Source: Monoplex corrugatus (lineage: Eukaryota; Mollusca; Gastropoda; Littorinimorpha; Ranellidae). Taken from it: 64,000 nt of DNA. Where the stretch lies: the NCBI GenBank assembly GCA_030674185.1, contig CM060312.1, forward strand, positions 28,454,835 to 28,518,834, read 5' to 3'. A program made the translations under genes and the position numbers. Shown here in pieces: positions 35,527-47,220 of this stretch. The number at the start of each line of letters is the position of its first letter. The first letter of the stretch is position 1. The notes beneath the pieces are model-generated. The model ran no database searches, was not told where the DNA came from, and saw only the letters and a program-made list of their open reading frames with translations.

Positions 35527-37420
35527 GGTGTGTGGACTCATGTCAGTGGTGTCAGTGTGGACAACCAGCAAACCACGTGTGGAGGTGCGGACCATAGCTC
35601 AAGCCATCAGTGAAACAGGTCGTCGCCTGTCCGATATAGTGCTCCTCCCCAGCCAGTCAGACCTGCTGGCCCAGCCCTCCCTACAGCACCTGTGGCTGAC
35701 AGGACCTATGGGATCTGGTAAGACTATCATGCTACAGCTGAAAGGGCGGCAGTGGTTGAGTGAAGGGAAGAGAGTGATTGTCATCAACGTCCGCACAGTA
35801 TGCAGAGGCCGTCCTCACGGTCACGTGTTAGAGGAAGGCATTCGGGAAGGAGCACAGAGTCATCCTGGCACTGGAAGCGTTGAAAGGTATGACATCGCTT
35901 TGGACGACTTCAAGTTTGAGACACTAGAGGCAAATATTGCTTCTGGAGGGTCAGTAGATAATGCTTGCTTTCTGGTGGATGAAGTTCTGAGTGGCATGTC
36001 TGTCATTGCTCATAAGCTTGTTCAGCACTTCCCTGACTGTCCAATTTGGTGCGTGGCATCCTACATCACTCCTGTTCCCAGTGCCTTTAAGCAGTACAGG
36101 CTTGGAACTGTGCTAAGAAATCCCCCTTCTGTGCAGCTGATGTTGAAGGAGCTAGATTTGAACCCAAGACACAAACATATATACACGACCCGTAGTGCTG
36201 CTCGAGGATTGTCTTGTGATGGACCACCTGTTATCTTCATTGAGCACTCTAAACACAACACTGGTATGCGTCACCTGGACTGCTCGCAATGTGCTGATGA
36301 ACTCGCTGATGTATTTGAGACCAACCTGGGCCTTCAGTTGCAAGTCCCAACATTAACTGAACCTGGTCAGTCGCCCATTAAAGTTGAGGCTGCACATTCC
36401 CAGCCAAATACGCCCGAACAATACCGTAATGCCGTTGAAGCAGCTCCATTGTCTTTTCGAGATGTTTTAGTCTTACTTGTTTTTCCATTTACTGTTTACA
36501 AACACGTTGTTGATTATCACTGGGAATTATCAGTCCCTGAAATGATGCAGTATATGATATATATGGGCATGAGCCGGTTCTTTGCGGGTCTCAGAAACCG
36601 AGGTGTGCCCTTCAGAATAGTTGTGGACAACACCTTGAAAGAGGTTGCTTTCCCCCCAGAAGATGAGGTCATCATCACTGATGTCATGGGAGTGCACAGT
36701 CTGGAAAGGAAGGTGGTGGTCTTTGTGAGGGGAGGACCTCCACTGACCCAGGAGGAAATAGCAGAACATCTCTCTCGTTACCGGTTTGTCCAGACCGGAA
36801 GTTGTCCAGGTCAACAGCCTCAACCTGCCAGTCAGACCAGTCTGAGCAGCAGTCAGCAGCTTTTGAAAACTCCATCTGAAATTGAGGACGACAATAAGCA
36901 ACTGCATCTCTTTGCCGCCGCCATGTATGAGGTTAGGGATTTTCTGTACCCTCGGCAGCCAGCATCTTTCTCCAGTACCGACTTCGCCAAAGCTTTTGTC
37001 AGACATATACTTGGAAACACGATGGTGGCAGCCATTCACCATGTCACTGGAAACATTGAGCAGAAAAAAGGCTTTCACACGCGAGAGACCTTGTTCGCAT
37101 GTCAGAAACTTGTCGCTAAGCTGCGCGTGGGCATGGAGTACAGGACTGATTTGCCAATACTTTCTGCTTCGTCTCACACTCAGCAGGACTCTACAGAGGC
37201 CGCTGCAGTCCAAAAGGAGGATGTGGATAGTAAAAGTGTGACAGAATTGGACTGTGTCTTCTTGGTGCCTGGGTTGAAGCTGGAGGGAGAAGGGGAAGAA
37301 AGAAAGCGTGAAGTGAGGCGTATCCAGCAGGCTATGGCAGGACTCTCAGAAGATGATCTGGACTGGGACTACTTTGCTGCCACTCGCTGTCTGTCCCAGT
37401 ACATCTCTATACTGCCATGA
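35527..37420 (+). CDS. Nuclease/P-loop NTPase gene, last exon with NTPase domain
   Basis: Acceptor GTGGCAG before 35527 (phase 2); 631 further codons to TGA at 37418-37420. Residues 304-934 of the chain. A hydrophobic strand leads to Walker A GPMGSGKT (residues 363-370), then a strand RVIVINV. A Walker B-type strand CFLVDE (451-456) places Asp455 and Glu456 for Mg2+ and water activation. IWCVASYITPVP just after resembles helicase motif III. Near 684-706, VIITDVMGVHSLERKVVVFV resembles the motif V/VI area of UvrD-like or DUF2075-like proteins, where the protein checks for a DNA-bound state. The last 230 residues are not recognised. The whole protein thus looks like a nuclease fused to a superfamily 1-like motor. 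I know no named animal gene with this order, so no symbol is given. Confidence 0.85.
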
Positions 37421-37489
37421 CTCCATATATGTCTGCCTGTACAGTAATACATCCTGCTGTGTCAGGATGTACGGCTCGCTGTCTCAGTA

Positions 37490-37490
<1 letters not shown>

Positions 37491-37526
<36 letters not shown>

Positions 37527-37529
37527 CAC

Positions 37530-37565
<36 letters not shown>

Positions 37566-37631
37566 ACATACACAGACACACACAGACACACAGACACACA
37601 CACACAATACACACAACACACACAACACACA

Positions 37632-37712
<81 letters not shown>
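37491..37712. repeat. (CA)n microsatellite in the 3' UTR
   Basis: About 220 bp of CA repeat with CAGACA and AACACA interruptions. Confidence 0.97.
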
Positions 37713-37713
<1 letters not shown>

Positions 37714-37863
37714 CACACATATATGGAGCACTTCTTTGATTTCCTCACGAAAGTGTAGTTAATCTCGTCGTGATTCTGTTGGTTTTCAGCACCAAGGCTA
37801 CTGTCTGTCTAGAATGCCATGATCATTTCTTAGCTTGTAATTGTATGTCTGCTTGTTCTCTTT

Positions 37864-37869
37864 AATAAA
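37864..37869 (+). promoter_or_regulatory. Polyadenylation signal AATAAA
   Basis: Canonical hexamer 443 bp after the stop codon of the nuclease/NTPase gene, in the context TCTTTAATAAAGGAAATG. Confidence 0.6.
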
Positions 37870-37889
37870 GGAAATGAAAGTTACAATAC

Positions 37890-39465
37890 TTTCAATAACG
37901 TAGCCAATCATGATTTATCTTGTACTGTAGTATGGACCAGTCCGTTCCCTAGTCTTCAATCAGTCATACATTATCATCATACCCTTTACAGTTACACGAC
38001 GATAATTATGTATGGAAACTCATCCAGTTCTGTGCTTGTTAACAATCAACGAGGACAGTTTGTTCTCAGTCTATGTTAGGAGTACGCAAAGGAAGTCTGC
38101 TATCTTTTTGGAGATGTCTGTACAGAAATCCCTCAGCGACCATCGCATCTCCATCTCCATTGTACATACAACGCTTTTAATTTATATGTCACGTGCGGTG
38201 ACTCGAAGCCTAAATGATGATTTTTCTGCAGTAATAGTTTTTATTTCTGTTAGATAAGATTCCAAACGGTAGCAGGTTTTGATTTTATTAATGTTTATGT
38301 ACTGTACTTCCAGAAACAGATAAATTCTAATTTTTTTCATTGCATATTTCAGCTTTTAAAAACCTTTTTTCAAGATTGATTCATGATTCATTCCAACATC
38401 ATGGGGAACTCTTTTTGTAGATTAAAGCCCGGGTGTTGTGAGTGTCTCTGTCCCACAAGATTTCATTACAACCTTGACACAAGATGTATTGTCTGATTGT
38501 TGAATGTGTAACCAGACTCCTACTACTTGAAATATAATTTGTGTACTGATAAAATATCGTTCTAGTTTAGATAGTACTGGTAGATTCATTGCTTTTTGGA
38601 TTTATTTTAAGCAACTGCGTAGAAGGTTGCATATATGTATTTTTTCATAGTAAACGTTTGTGATAAACAGTTTTAATAGTCGCTTGAATGTGGACTTCTG
38701 TTTATCGTCACTGGATCTTCTGCACAGGGTAATCATATTCCAGCCCTGTAAATTGAATGGGATTTTCATGTTATTAAATTTATTTTAATAATGTGGTAAA
38801 TCATTGTTTTACAACTAAGCTGATAAATCACTAACATGTATACCGAATATTATCAGGTTTAGTGCGATTTTTAAAGTGCTCCTTTTTCAACGGTATATTG
38901 GGAGAACCACCAACTACTACGCCCTCAGAGGACTATCTGGTAGAATGACAAACCACTCTATGTCAAGCTGCATGGGATACAGCACAATTTGTATAAAACA
39001 ACAGATTTTGTCCTACGCGTTGTGCTGACGATTTTAAGCAACGTACGACAAGAAGAAGAATTACACAATCCCATTCTTGTTATTAATATTATATGTTTTT
39101 ATATAGTTAGGTTCTGTCCTTTGCATTTCACGCAAACAACACATAATAAGTGGAGATACGTAGACAGATTGACAGACAAAATAAATATACAAAGTGTCTA
39201 TGACTGAAAGAAAAAAAGTATTTTTGTGTCACTATATTGTGCATTGGCGAACATATTTCATATAGTAAAAATTATTTCAAGATATGAACACATTCCTGAG
39301 GCGTTCAAAAAATAAGGAAAAGGTTGTATGGCCAAAGAATTCATCTCAGATATGTTTCATCTGAATCAGTGTTGCGTGTTGGTTTTGTTTTGCTTATGTG
39401 TTTTGTTGTTTATTTTGTTTTGCTTTATTTCTATGATAACATTCATTCTAATTTTCAAATCATTG
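37890..39465. other. Intergenic, no gene recognised
   Basis: AT-rich sequence between the two genes. I find no exon-like frame and no repeat family I can name. Confidence 0.55.
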
Positions 39466-39715
39466 GTTTTGACAGCAGCGTGGGATGAAGATATGAAGTC
39501 TCGAGTTCAGTCCTAGTCAATAACATAGATTTTTTTCGCTGCTTATCTTAATGAATTATTCTGGGGGTGTCAGCTTGGTGCCTTAGACACCATTTCCTCC
39601 TCCTTCCCCATTTCAAGACATTTCTCAACGTGAGACGTCAAGGATTCTGCCACACTAAATGCTACTATCCTTGAGTAACACTATGGTTTGAAATTTGCCA
39701 CATTTGTGAAATGAA
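39466..39715 (+). mobile_element. SINE family A next to the broken GLYAT copy
   Basis: B-box-like CTCGAGTTCAGTCCTAGTC, then GCTTATCTTAATGAATTATT, GGGGGTGTCAGCTTGGTGCC and the core CAAGACATTTCTCAACG. A SINE with the same order stands at the same place next to the intact paralogue (48280-48545). Confidence 0.7.
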
Positions 39716-40000
39716 TCTTGCAAGAAACAAAATAGAATTCTTTGTCTTTGTAACGTTTAAACCGATCCCATGGTACTCTTGAATTTCAAAAAGCCAATCT
39801 TTACATCAGGCACAACTTTAAACCCAAGAGACTGGTACAGATTCAAGGAAACCACATTTTCATCATTGACGACAACACACACATCTTTCCCTTGTTCAAA
39901 ATATATATGTGCCAGTTGAGATACAATAACCTTGGCATAACCGTTCCCACGGAATTTGGGATGAACGTAAAGGTTTCCAATGACTCCGATATCTTTTCCT

Positions 40001-42807
40001 TCCATCGCTCATCCCGAGGTGGTGGTATCGCCATCCTCTACAACGACTCACTCCATTGCCGCCTATCTTTCTCGCAGTCTCTGCCTTTCTCCCATCCTTC
40101 TTTCGAGCACGTTGAAGTATCCTTCCAATCCACCCCTCACCCCATCACCTTCTCCTGTGTCTATCGACCTCCACCTAGCTCTGCCAACAAGCTCACCATA
40201 TCCATGTTTCTCTCTGACTTGACCAACTACTTGATTACTACTGCCTCTTACCTGGAAATCTCATCATTCTAGGTGACATCAATGTCCACTACGACAACAC
40301 TCACCGTTATGACACAAGACATATCATCAACTCTCTGTCCAATCACAATATGACACAACATATTTCTGAACCAACCCATCAAAAAGGTCACATTCTTGAC
40401 TGGATCATTTCTCGTGATCACCACAATTCAGCTACTGACAACTGCCTAGTTCTTTCTACCCGTCTAACTTCAGCCCTTCCATCTGACCACTCTGCAATTC
40501 TCTGTTCTCTTGACATTTCTCCTCCTTCCCGTACCACGCGCACAGTGACTCGACGCAATCTCAAATCTATTGACCTCTCCATATTTTCATCTGATGCCTC
40601 CCGCCTCCTTTCTGAAAAGTCACATAATCTTGCCGATGAATTCTATACTACTCTCCACCATCTTCTGGACACTCATGCTCCAGCCACAACCCGTCTTTTA
40701 CCTGACCGCCCCCCCCCCCCCCCCACCCTCTGGCTCACTCATGAGATTGCCTGTGCAAAACGTGCCCGCCGCAGAGCAGAGCGCCGCTGGCGCAAATCCA
40801 AACTCACCGTACATAGGCAACTTTTCCAAGCCTCTAAAACAAAAGTATCCACCCTCATTGCATCTGCAAAAACAAGCTATTTCCAAACCAAAATCCTGAA
40901 TGCGTCTTCTTCAAGAGAACTCTTTACAACCATGAATTATCTCCTTGGCACACGAAAAGATTTACCTCTCCCAACAAAACACACAAATAAAGAACTCCCA
41001 TCTGTATTCTCCAAGTATTTCACCACCAAAATACAAACTCTTCGTGACAGGCTTGACAGGACACCCTGTCAACCATGCCCACCTGACCCTTCCTTCTCTG
41101 GCACACCTCTTACTACTTTTACCCCAGTCTCACAAGAAGAAATTCTCAACACAATCAGATCCATGTCGTTCAAAACCTGCGAACTGGATCCTCTTCCAGG
41201 TTCTCTCTACTCTGACTGTCTCCCTACTCTCCTCCCATTCATCACTGACATCATCAACACTTCTCTTCAAACTGGAACTGTCCCAGATCCTTTCAAGTCT
41301 GCTATTGTTCACCCTCTCCTCAAGAAATACAATTTAGACCCAAATGAACTGAAAAATTACCGGCCTATCTCTAATCTCTCTTTCTTGTCAAAACTCATCG
41401 AAAAAGTTGTCCTCAACCAGCTGAACTCTCACCTGTCTGCCAACAATCTCCTCAATCCTTTCCAGTCAGCCTACCGCCAGTGCCATAGCACTGAAACTGC
41501 CCTGCTACACATTCTCAACAATCTCCTCCTTGCAACTGATATTGGCAAAGTCTCTCTCCTCACACTCCTTGATCTGTCTGCAGCCTTTGATACCATTGAT
41601 CATGGTATTCTCCTTTCTAGACTTCATCATACTTTTGGCATCTCTGACATTGCTCTCTCCTGGTTCACTTCATATCTATCAAACAGAAAACAAACTGTTC
41701 TCATTAATGGCACTTACTCTCAACCTGCATACCTGACCTGTGGTGTTCCACAAGGATCTGTCCTTGGTCCTGTTCTTTTCACTCTTTACACCTCCCCCCT
41801 GTCCACCATCATCAACTCCCACTCTATAAAACACCACTTCTATGCTGATGACACCCAACTTCTACACAGTGACACACCAGACAATATACAGCGCCTCTTG
41901 ACTCGCACCACTGAGTGTTACTCGGACATTAAGAACTGGATGACGTTCAACAAACTTCAGCTTAATGACGACAAGACAGAAGCTATCCTCATTGGCACCT
42001 GTCAGAAACTTTCTCAGCTGCCTCCTCTTTCTCTCCCATTATGTAACACATCAGTCCCAATTTCTGATTCAGCTAAAAACCTTGGTGTCTGCATTGACTC
42101 TACCCTCTCCATGAACAGCTTTGTTTCTCAAACTGATAGATCTTGCTACTATCACCTCCATCGTATAAGCCTGATCAGGAAGTATCTCTCTGTCGAAACA
42201 ACTGCAAAACTCGTTCTCTCCTTCATAATGTCTCGCATTGACTATTGCAATTCACTCCTGTCTGGTCTTCCTGCCTCCACCATTCACATCCTGCAGCGCA
42301 TTCAAAACAATGCTGCACGCCTTGTACTCAAAAAGAAAAAAGCTGACCACATATCTCCTCTCCTGGCACAACTTCACTGGCTCCCTGTATCAAAGCGCAT
42401 ACAATACAAACTAGACACCATGTGCTACAAAAGCCTCAATAACGCAGCCCCCGATTACCTGTCAAGCCTACGTGAGATCTATGTTCCCTCACGTACCCTC
42501 CGCTCTGCCTCCGATCCTCTGACTTTTCGCTTTCAACGCACTAAGCTCAATACATATGGTCCACGAGCCTTCTCTGTTTCTGGTCCACTTTCCTGGAACA
42601 AACTTCCTCTCTCTGTCCTACTTTTGTCTCCTTCAAGTCCGCTCTCAAAACTCACCTTTTCTCCTCTGCATAAAATCCTGACCTCACTCAATCCCCTCTG
42701 CAGCCTGTCTCCACTCGGAGGGGAATCACATTGTAATATATAATTGTATATAATATGCTCTCTATAATTTTCCATCGTTTTTATTCTTTCTCCCCATTTA
42801 TAGCCGT

Positions 42808-42838
<31 letters not shown>

Positions 42839-42934
42839 CGTGTGCGTGCGTGCGTGCGTGCGTGTCTGTTTTAGCGCTTAGATTTGATTTTATCAAGATT
42901 TTGCGCTATACAAATAAAAAAAATATTGTATTGT
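40001..42934 (+). mobile_element. L2/CR1-clade LINE, 5'-truncated, inside the GLYAT duplicate
   Basis: Starts in the middle of the endonuclease (RGGGIAILYNDSLHC; CVYRPPPSSANK), has a complete RT, and ends in a tail with ATTTTGCGCTATACAAATAA plus ATTGTATTGTAT, typical of L2 3' ends. Compared with the undisturbed paralogue there is no target site duplication; about 3-5 target bases are missing. A frameshift near 40245 separates the endonuclease remnant from the RT frame. Confidence 0.9.
40350..42743 (+). CDS. L2-type reverse transcriptase, 797 codons open
   Basis: The frame is actually open from about 40245 (LIILGDINVHYDN, the end of the endonuclease), with the first ATG at 40350. RT blocks: LKNYRPISNLSFLSKLIEKV, FQSAYRQCHSTETALL, LLDLSAAFDTIDH (first catalytic Asp), CGVPQGSVLGPVLFTLY and HHFYADDTQLL (catalytic Asp pair). 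A thumb and C-terminus with LHWLPVSKRIQYK and SVSGPLSWNKLPLS follow. A 16-base C homopolymer at 40709-40724 lies in the ORF and encodes consecutive prolines; it keeps frame in this copy. Reverse transcription of L2 RNA is the family role. With the endonuclease truncated, this copy cannot act alone. Confidence 0.9.
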   Translation: MTQHISEPTHQKGHILDWIISRDHHNSATDNCLVLSTRLTSALPSDHSAILCSLDISPPSRTTRTVTRRNLKSIDLSIFSSDASRLLSEKSHNLADEFYTTLHHLLDTHAPATTRLLPDRPPPPPTLWLTHEIACAKRARRRAERRWRKSKLTVHRQLFQASKTKVSTLIASAKTSYFQTKILNASSSRELFTTMNYLLGTRKDLPLPTKHTNKELPSVFSKYFTTKIQTLRDRLDRTPCQPCPPDPSFSGTPLTTFTPVSQEEILNTIRSMSFKTCELDPLPGSLYSDCLPTLLPFITDIINTSLQTGTVPDPFKSAIVHPLLKKYNLDPNELKNYRPISNLSFLSKLIEKVVLNQLNSHLSANNLLNPFQSAYRQCHSTETALLHILNNLLLATDIGKVSLLTLLDLSAAFDTIDHGILLSRLHHTFGISDIALSWFTSYLSNRKQTVLINGTYSQPAYLTCGVPQGSVLGPVLFTLYTSPLSTIINSHSIKHHFYADDTQLLHSDTPDNIQRLLTRTTECYSDIKNWMTFNKLQLNDDKTEAILIGTCQKLSQLPPLSLPLCNTSVPISDSAKNLGVCIDSTLSMNSFVSQTDRSCYYHLHRISLIRKYLSVETTAKLVLSFIMSRIDYCNSLLSGLPASTIHILQRIQNNAARLVLKKKKADHISPLLAQLHWLPVSKRIQYKLDTMCYKSLNNAAPDYLSSLREIYVPSRTLRSASDPLTFRFQRTKLNTYGPRAFSVSGPLSWNKLPLSVLLLSPSSPLSKLTFSPLHKILTSLNPLCSLSPLGGESHCNI

Positions 42935-43365
42935 ATGTGTCCGACATGTTCTCCAGAATCTGTGGTCAACATCACTGATGGATAGGATTTGATCTGATTC
43001 TTGAAGTATATTTCAGATCCTGCATTGGCGGATCTCCATGTTTCGTCAACAATGCCGACATAGTCCTCAGAGACTGCAGAGATCTTCATTCCTTCGGGTA
43101 CAGGTCTGTCAAACAGAAAGTAAGCATCAAGTCTGATGACAGATTTGAAAATTCTGTTCATCCAATCATTTCTTCGTTACGGTAATGAAAAAGGAGGACG
43201 TCGTTAACTGAAATATGTTCTAAGTGGACTTGGAATCTCTTAAGTTTTCTCAAAACCGACCACTGATGGTTGAAGAGACAAAACGTGGGTCACATTTTAT
43301 TAACGAAACTTAACACATTTTCACCTTTCCAAATGAAAGAGGCGAATCTAAGTGAATCTAAGAAA

Positions 43366-43524
43366 GTAATGATATGCTCGTCTGCGCAGTAACATGAAGA
43401 AAAGGATCCCTTTGTTAAATGTATGTATATGTATCGTGCAATTTTTGTCTTAGAGCTCCATATGCATAGGTTATTTAACAAAGGGATCCTTTTCTTCATG
43501 TTACTGCGCAGACGAGTATATCAT

Positions 43525-43527
<3 letters not shown>
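43366..43527. repeat. Fold-back palindrome, 55-bp arms
   Basis: Arms 43366-43420 and 43473-43527 are reverse complements with one mismatch as read by eye; the 52-bp spacer is unpaired. The arm holds CTGCGCAGTAACATGAAG and GGATCCCTTTGTTAAAT. The paralogous intron at 49240-49325 has only one arm, followed by the spacer in reverse orientation, so here a piece was copied back in inverted form. Confidence 0.9.
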
Positions 43528-44095
<568 letters not shown>

Positions 44096-44430
44096 TCTCT
44101 GAAATTCAGCGCCATCCATTTCGTTCATTTTTGTATGTCTGTGTGTTGGTTTACCTCCAAAAGTGAGATTTTTTTTCTACGTAGAAATTTGCCAGGCATA
44201 ACTCTTTTGTTGACATGAATTCTTTTACTTGCACAGAATTTAAAGTGTACATGGGATCTCGATTTGTCTTCTCATTCAACTAGAGCCCAGTCAAAAACGA
44301 ATGCCCGCTGGAGGTAGTGGAAAAATTCGTCTTCAAACAGGTATTGAACTCTGGGTGTATTGCACCCCGGGTGGACATGCATTTGACCCCTGGCAGTTAA
44401 ATGTTTCTTTGTTCAAATATGCGCAAGCCC
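44096..44430 (+). mobile_element. Interspersed repeat family B, copy
   Basis: CAGCGCCATCCATTTCGTTC followed by TTGGTTTACC, GTAGAAATTTGCCAGGCATA and a region resembling GGGATCTCGATTTGTCTTCTC; same order as at 6530-6860. Confidence 0.55.
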
Positions 44431-44629
44431 AGACAGGAAAGTATGTATCGAAACAAAACGGTTTAATGAGGTCATATTCAAGCCAAAAAATATTCTGCCT
44501 TTTTTTTTAGAACTTGGTTTTTAATTGTTTTGGAAAACAAACGCCAATGATGATGATGGACTCTCCTGTCGATCCGATGGATGAGTAGGCATATTATTTC
44601 ATCTTGTTGGTCTCTGTTTAGGATAATGT

Positions 44630-45300
44630 AATAATGATACAGTGTAACAACAACAACAATAATAACAGTAATAACATTTATACAGCTTCAAATCGTGATA
44701 TATAAATCAAATCAAAGCATGTAATGTCATCATTCACCAAAGCATTCACTTACAATACCAAAACTCAAGGGTACAAAATACACACAGACTGGGTAGGGGA
44801 GGACAAGAGGGGAGTAAGATGAAAGAGTAGGCATGTAGAGACGGAAATCACCGCTGGAGAAAAGGCATGTTTCCAAATTAGACTTGAAGAACGACAGAGC
44901 ATGTGATGTCGAACAGACAGGGGAGGCTCATTCCAGTTGTATGGACCTGACAGAAAGAGTGGTGACACACTGTGGATTATCTATGGAGAAAATTGTAAAC
45001 AAATAGTATCAGAAGCAAAACAAAGAGATCGGGCAGGAGTGTACATTCACAGGTAGTCACAAAGATAAATAGGTGCAGTACACTTAACACACTTGTAGCA
45101 TAATGTACTGATTGTGTGTGAAATTCTTTGTGAAGCGGGCGAACAGTGGAAAAAGTGACGCAAAGTAGTGATATGATCAAGCCTTTATTTTTTTTACGAA
45201 GGATGAGATGGGCCACAGAATCCTGAATACACTGGACGCATGCGACAGAAGAAACAGGACAGCCAGACAGCAGAAATTATAATAATTGATACGAGACTAG
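44630..45300 (-). mobile_element. L2/CR1-type LINE 3' relic
   Basis: On the minus strand, FLSGPYNWNEPPLSVRH and SSSLIWKHAFSP correspond to the C-terminal SGPxxWNxLPLSVR and FKSxLKTHLF motifs of L2/CR1 proteins. A GATTTATATATCACG tail equivalent is at about 44695-44712 next to AAT/ACA repeats. Frame broken. Confidence 0.65.
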
Positions 45301-45359
45301 AGACGTGAAGTTAGATGCTGCTGAAGTTGAAACAAAACAGATACAATACTGATCACGTA

Positions 45360-45690
45360 AGTGCAGGGTTTTCCACAGATGCTGCATGGGACAGGATCCT
45401 GTGGCCTTGAGTTTTGCTTCCGCCAGTCCCTCTGGTGTCGAACAGCGGCTGATTGGTGCCGTTAAATGTGATTGTGCAAAGCTTGCCTGCTATCATCAGA
45501 TTACACTGTTCCAGACAGTGTCTTCCCAGTTGGTGATGTTGCTGCCACAGTTGACAGGGTTATCTTTGAGAGTATCCTTTTATCGCCTTTGTGGTCTTCC
45601 CTAGGCGTGGTATCCTTGCTTCAGTTCTCAATACAGTAACATCTTTGGGATGCGGTTATCTTCCACGCGGACAACTTGAATTTCTGTTAG
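45360..45690 (-). mobile_element. LINE ORF2 C-terminal relic
   Basis: Minus-strand reading around 45540-45670 gives VRVEDNRIPKMLLY, then a stop, ELKQGYHA, a stop and GRPQRR, matching the RMEDxRIPKxxLYGEL and GRPxxRxxD motifs of the LINE family seen at 31274-32008 and 63412-63741. Several stops; dead. Confidence 0.7.
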
Positions 45691-45819
45691 CTATAGTCCC
45701 TTCTGCACGAAGCTGAAAGCTACAACCAACCTGTATGGCATGCATGAACCAGGGAGGAGAAAAGAAAGGGTGACAAATACAGAAACCTTTTCAGCTTTGT
45801 TCAGAGGTGACTATAGTAG

Positions 45820-46092
45820 CTAGCAGAGATTCAAGTTCGAGGGTAACCAGTTTTCCAAATTGAATGTTTTAACTCTTTCTTTGCGTGCTGCGAGTGCTGT
45901 TCTTGTGCTCATGTCGAAGTTTGTACTCAAGCGACTTGCATCAAGATTTGCCGCTGTTTTCAAAGATACTGCTGTGTTTGGAGATACATAGTTGTTAGAC
46001 GAAATTTTATCACGGCTCTGCCGTTTGGCTGCGATTTTCGTGTCTGGGTTTTCCAGAAAAAGATCATCCGCTAGGGGTTTTGTAGTTGTCAA
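45820..46092 (-). other. Unrecognised 90-codon open frame
   Basis: Open on the minus strand with ordinary, non-repetitive composition (Asn/Ser/Lys-rich, containing SSNNYVSPNTAVSLKTAANL). It is followed in another frame by 46267-46064 containing ELLGINITEAALKMLGQKE. No splice sites, start context or family that I can support. Could be an exon, part of an unknown mobile element, or chance. Confidence 0.25.
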
Positions 46093-46099
46093 TTTCTTT

Positions 46100-47220
46100 C
46101 TGTCCCAACATTTTCAGCGCCGCTTCAGTGATGTTGATGCCAAGCAGTTCATTCTGAACTCTGCAAGGTACCATTAACCCAAGTTCATTCAGTCGAAGTC
46201 CCAGTGCCAGGAAGCACATGGGAGCTAGCGATGTCAAGCCACTTTGTGTGCACTGCTGCTGCGCCACTTCGGCGAGTTCAGCAGGGCCTGTTCTGTCTTA
46301 TTCAGAACATTGTGTACTCAGCCCCGCACTAAGTACAGCGATCGTTCAGTCGCTTAGACGGAGTAAAAGACCCTCCAGTAAGAAGACCTACAGCACGGCT
46401 CTCCAAAGACAGCCTCCATGAACCATTGACATCAAAAACCCCAACCTGAAAACATTCCAGGCACAGACGCGGTAAAGGAAACTAAACCCGAAGTCACCAC
46501 GAGATCAAGGTATGAGGAGTATACAGTTTATAATACTGTTTATGACGCTGTACTGATTCATGAATTCATGATGATGGGTGTGGTGTGATGGAGTTCCATC
46601 TAAAATTGAGACTGTGTGACAGGGGTGTACTCTTATTATCATTATGCGTTATGGTGTCAACCGTGCCAGAGAGATACGGATATCTGCAGTGTTTGTCAAG
46701 AAAAAAAATGTATCGCGAGAGAGAGAGAGATAGAGAGAGGTTCACTCACGAAATGACACTCCAACAAGTGCATTATAGTCTTGTTGATTTCCAATGTTTT
46801 GGCCGTAGACCCTCCTCATAATTAAACTACAATAGTATATGATGACCACATTTACATTGTAGAATTTATCTGAATTCCCTTAAGCTATCGCCTTTGTCTC
46901 CCCCCGCTTCCCAGTTACCACAAATCACAAACACTCCATAATTTCATATCAGTCATTTTCTCCTGCTCGACAAAACATCAGAAAAGTCTCGCTGTCCCCC
47001 CTTTAATTTCCTGTATTTGTTCTTTGTTGTCTTTTGTGTATGCTTGACAAAGGCTAGTTGCGAAAATAAATGCTTCTATCGATGGATTCCAGACTGGTAC
47101 TTCTACACCAAAATGTTTCCTCCTTCAAGCAAGTTGCATAAACGAAAGTTGAAAAAAAAAAAAAAATATGTGAAAAGACATAAATCAAATCATCTTTATA
47201 TTCATTTCTTTTTGTTACAG
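46100..47220. other. No gene recognised
   Basis: Intergenic DNA with a short (GA)n at about 46718-46740 and an A-run near 47150. A family C-like GCTTGACAAAGGC is at about 47042. Confidence 0.5.

Larger units (their letters stand above)
37421..37885 (+). other. 3' UTR of the nuclease/NTPase gene
   Basis: Holds a long CA microsatellite and ends about 15-20 bp after an AATAAA signal. Inferred from position, with no transcript evidence. Confidence 0.6.
39757..43171 (-). pseudogene. GLYAT-like last exon, duplicate split by an L2 LINE
   Basis: Two blocks on the minus strand, 43171-42935 and 40000-39757, together match the last exon of the intact gene at 49054-48571 almost residue for residue. The right block reads FLFDRPVPEGMKISAVSEDY and SVMLTTDSGEHVGH. 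The left one holds the GNAT acetyl-CoA loop LYVHPKFRGNGYAK and the LGFKVVPDVK end, with stop at 39757. The L2 at 40001-42934 separates them. Apart from it the frame is open, so disruption may be recent. The splice acceptor analogue before 43171 (CGAAG) is retained. I found no copies of the upstream exons, so this is probably a partial duplicate. Confidence 0.85.
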
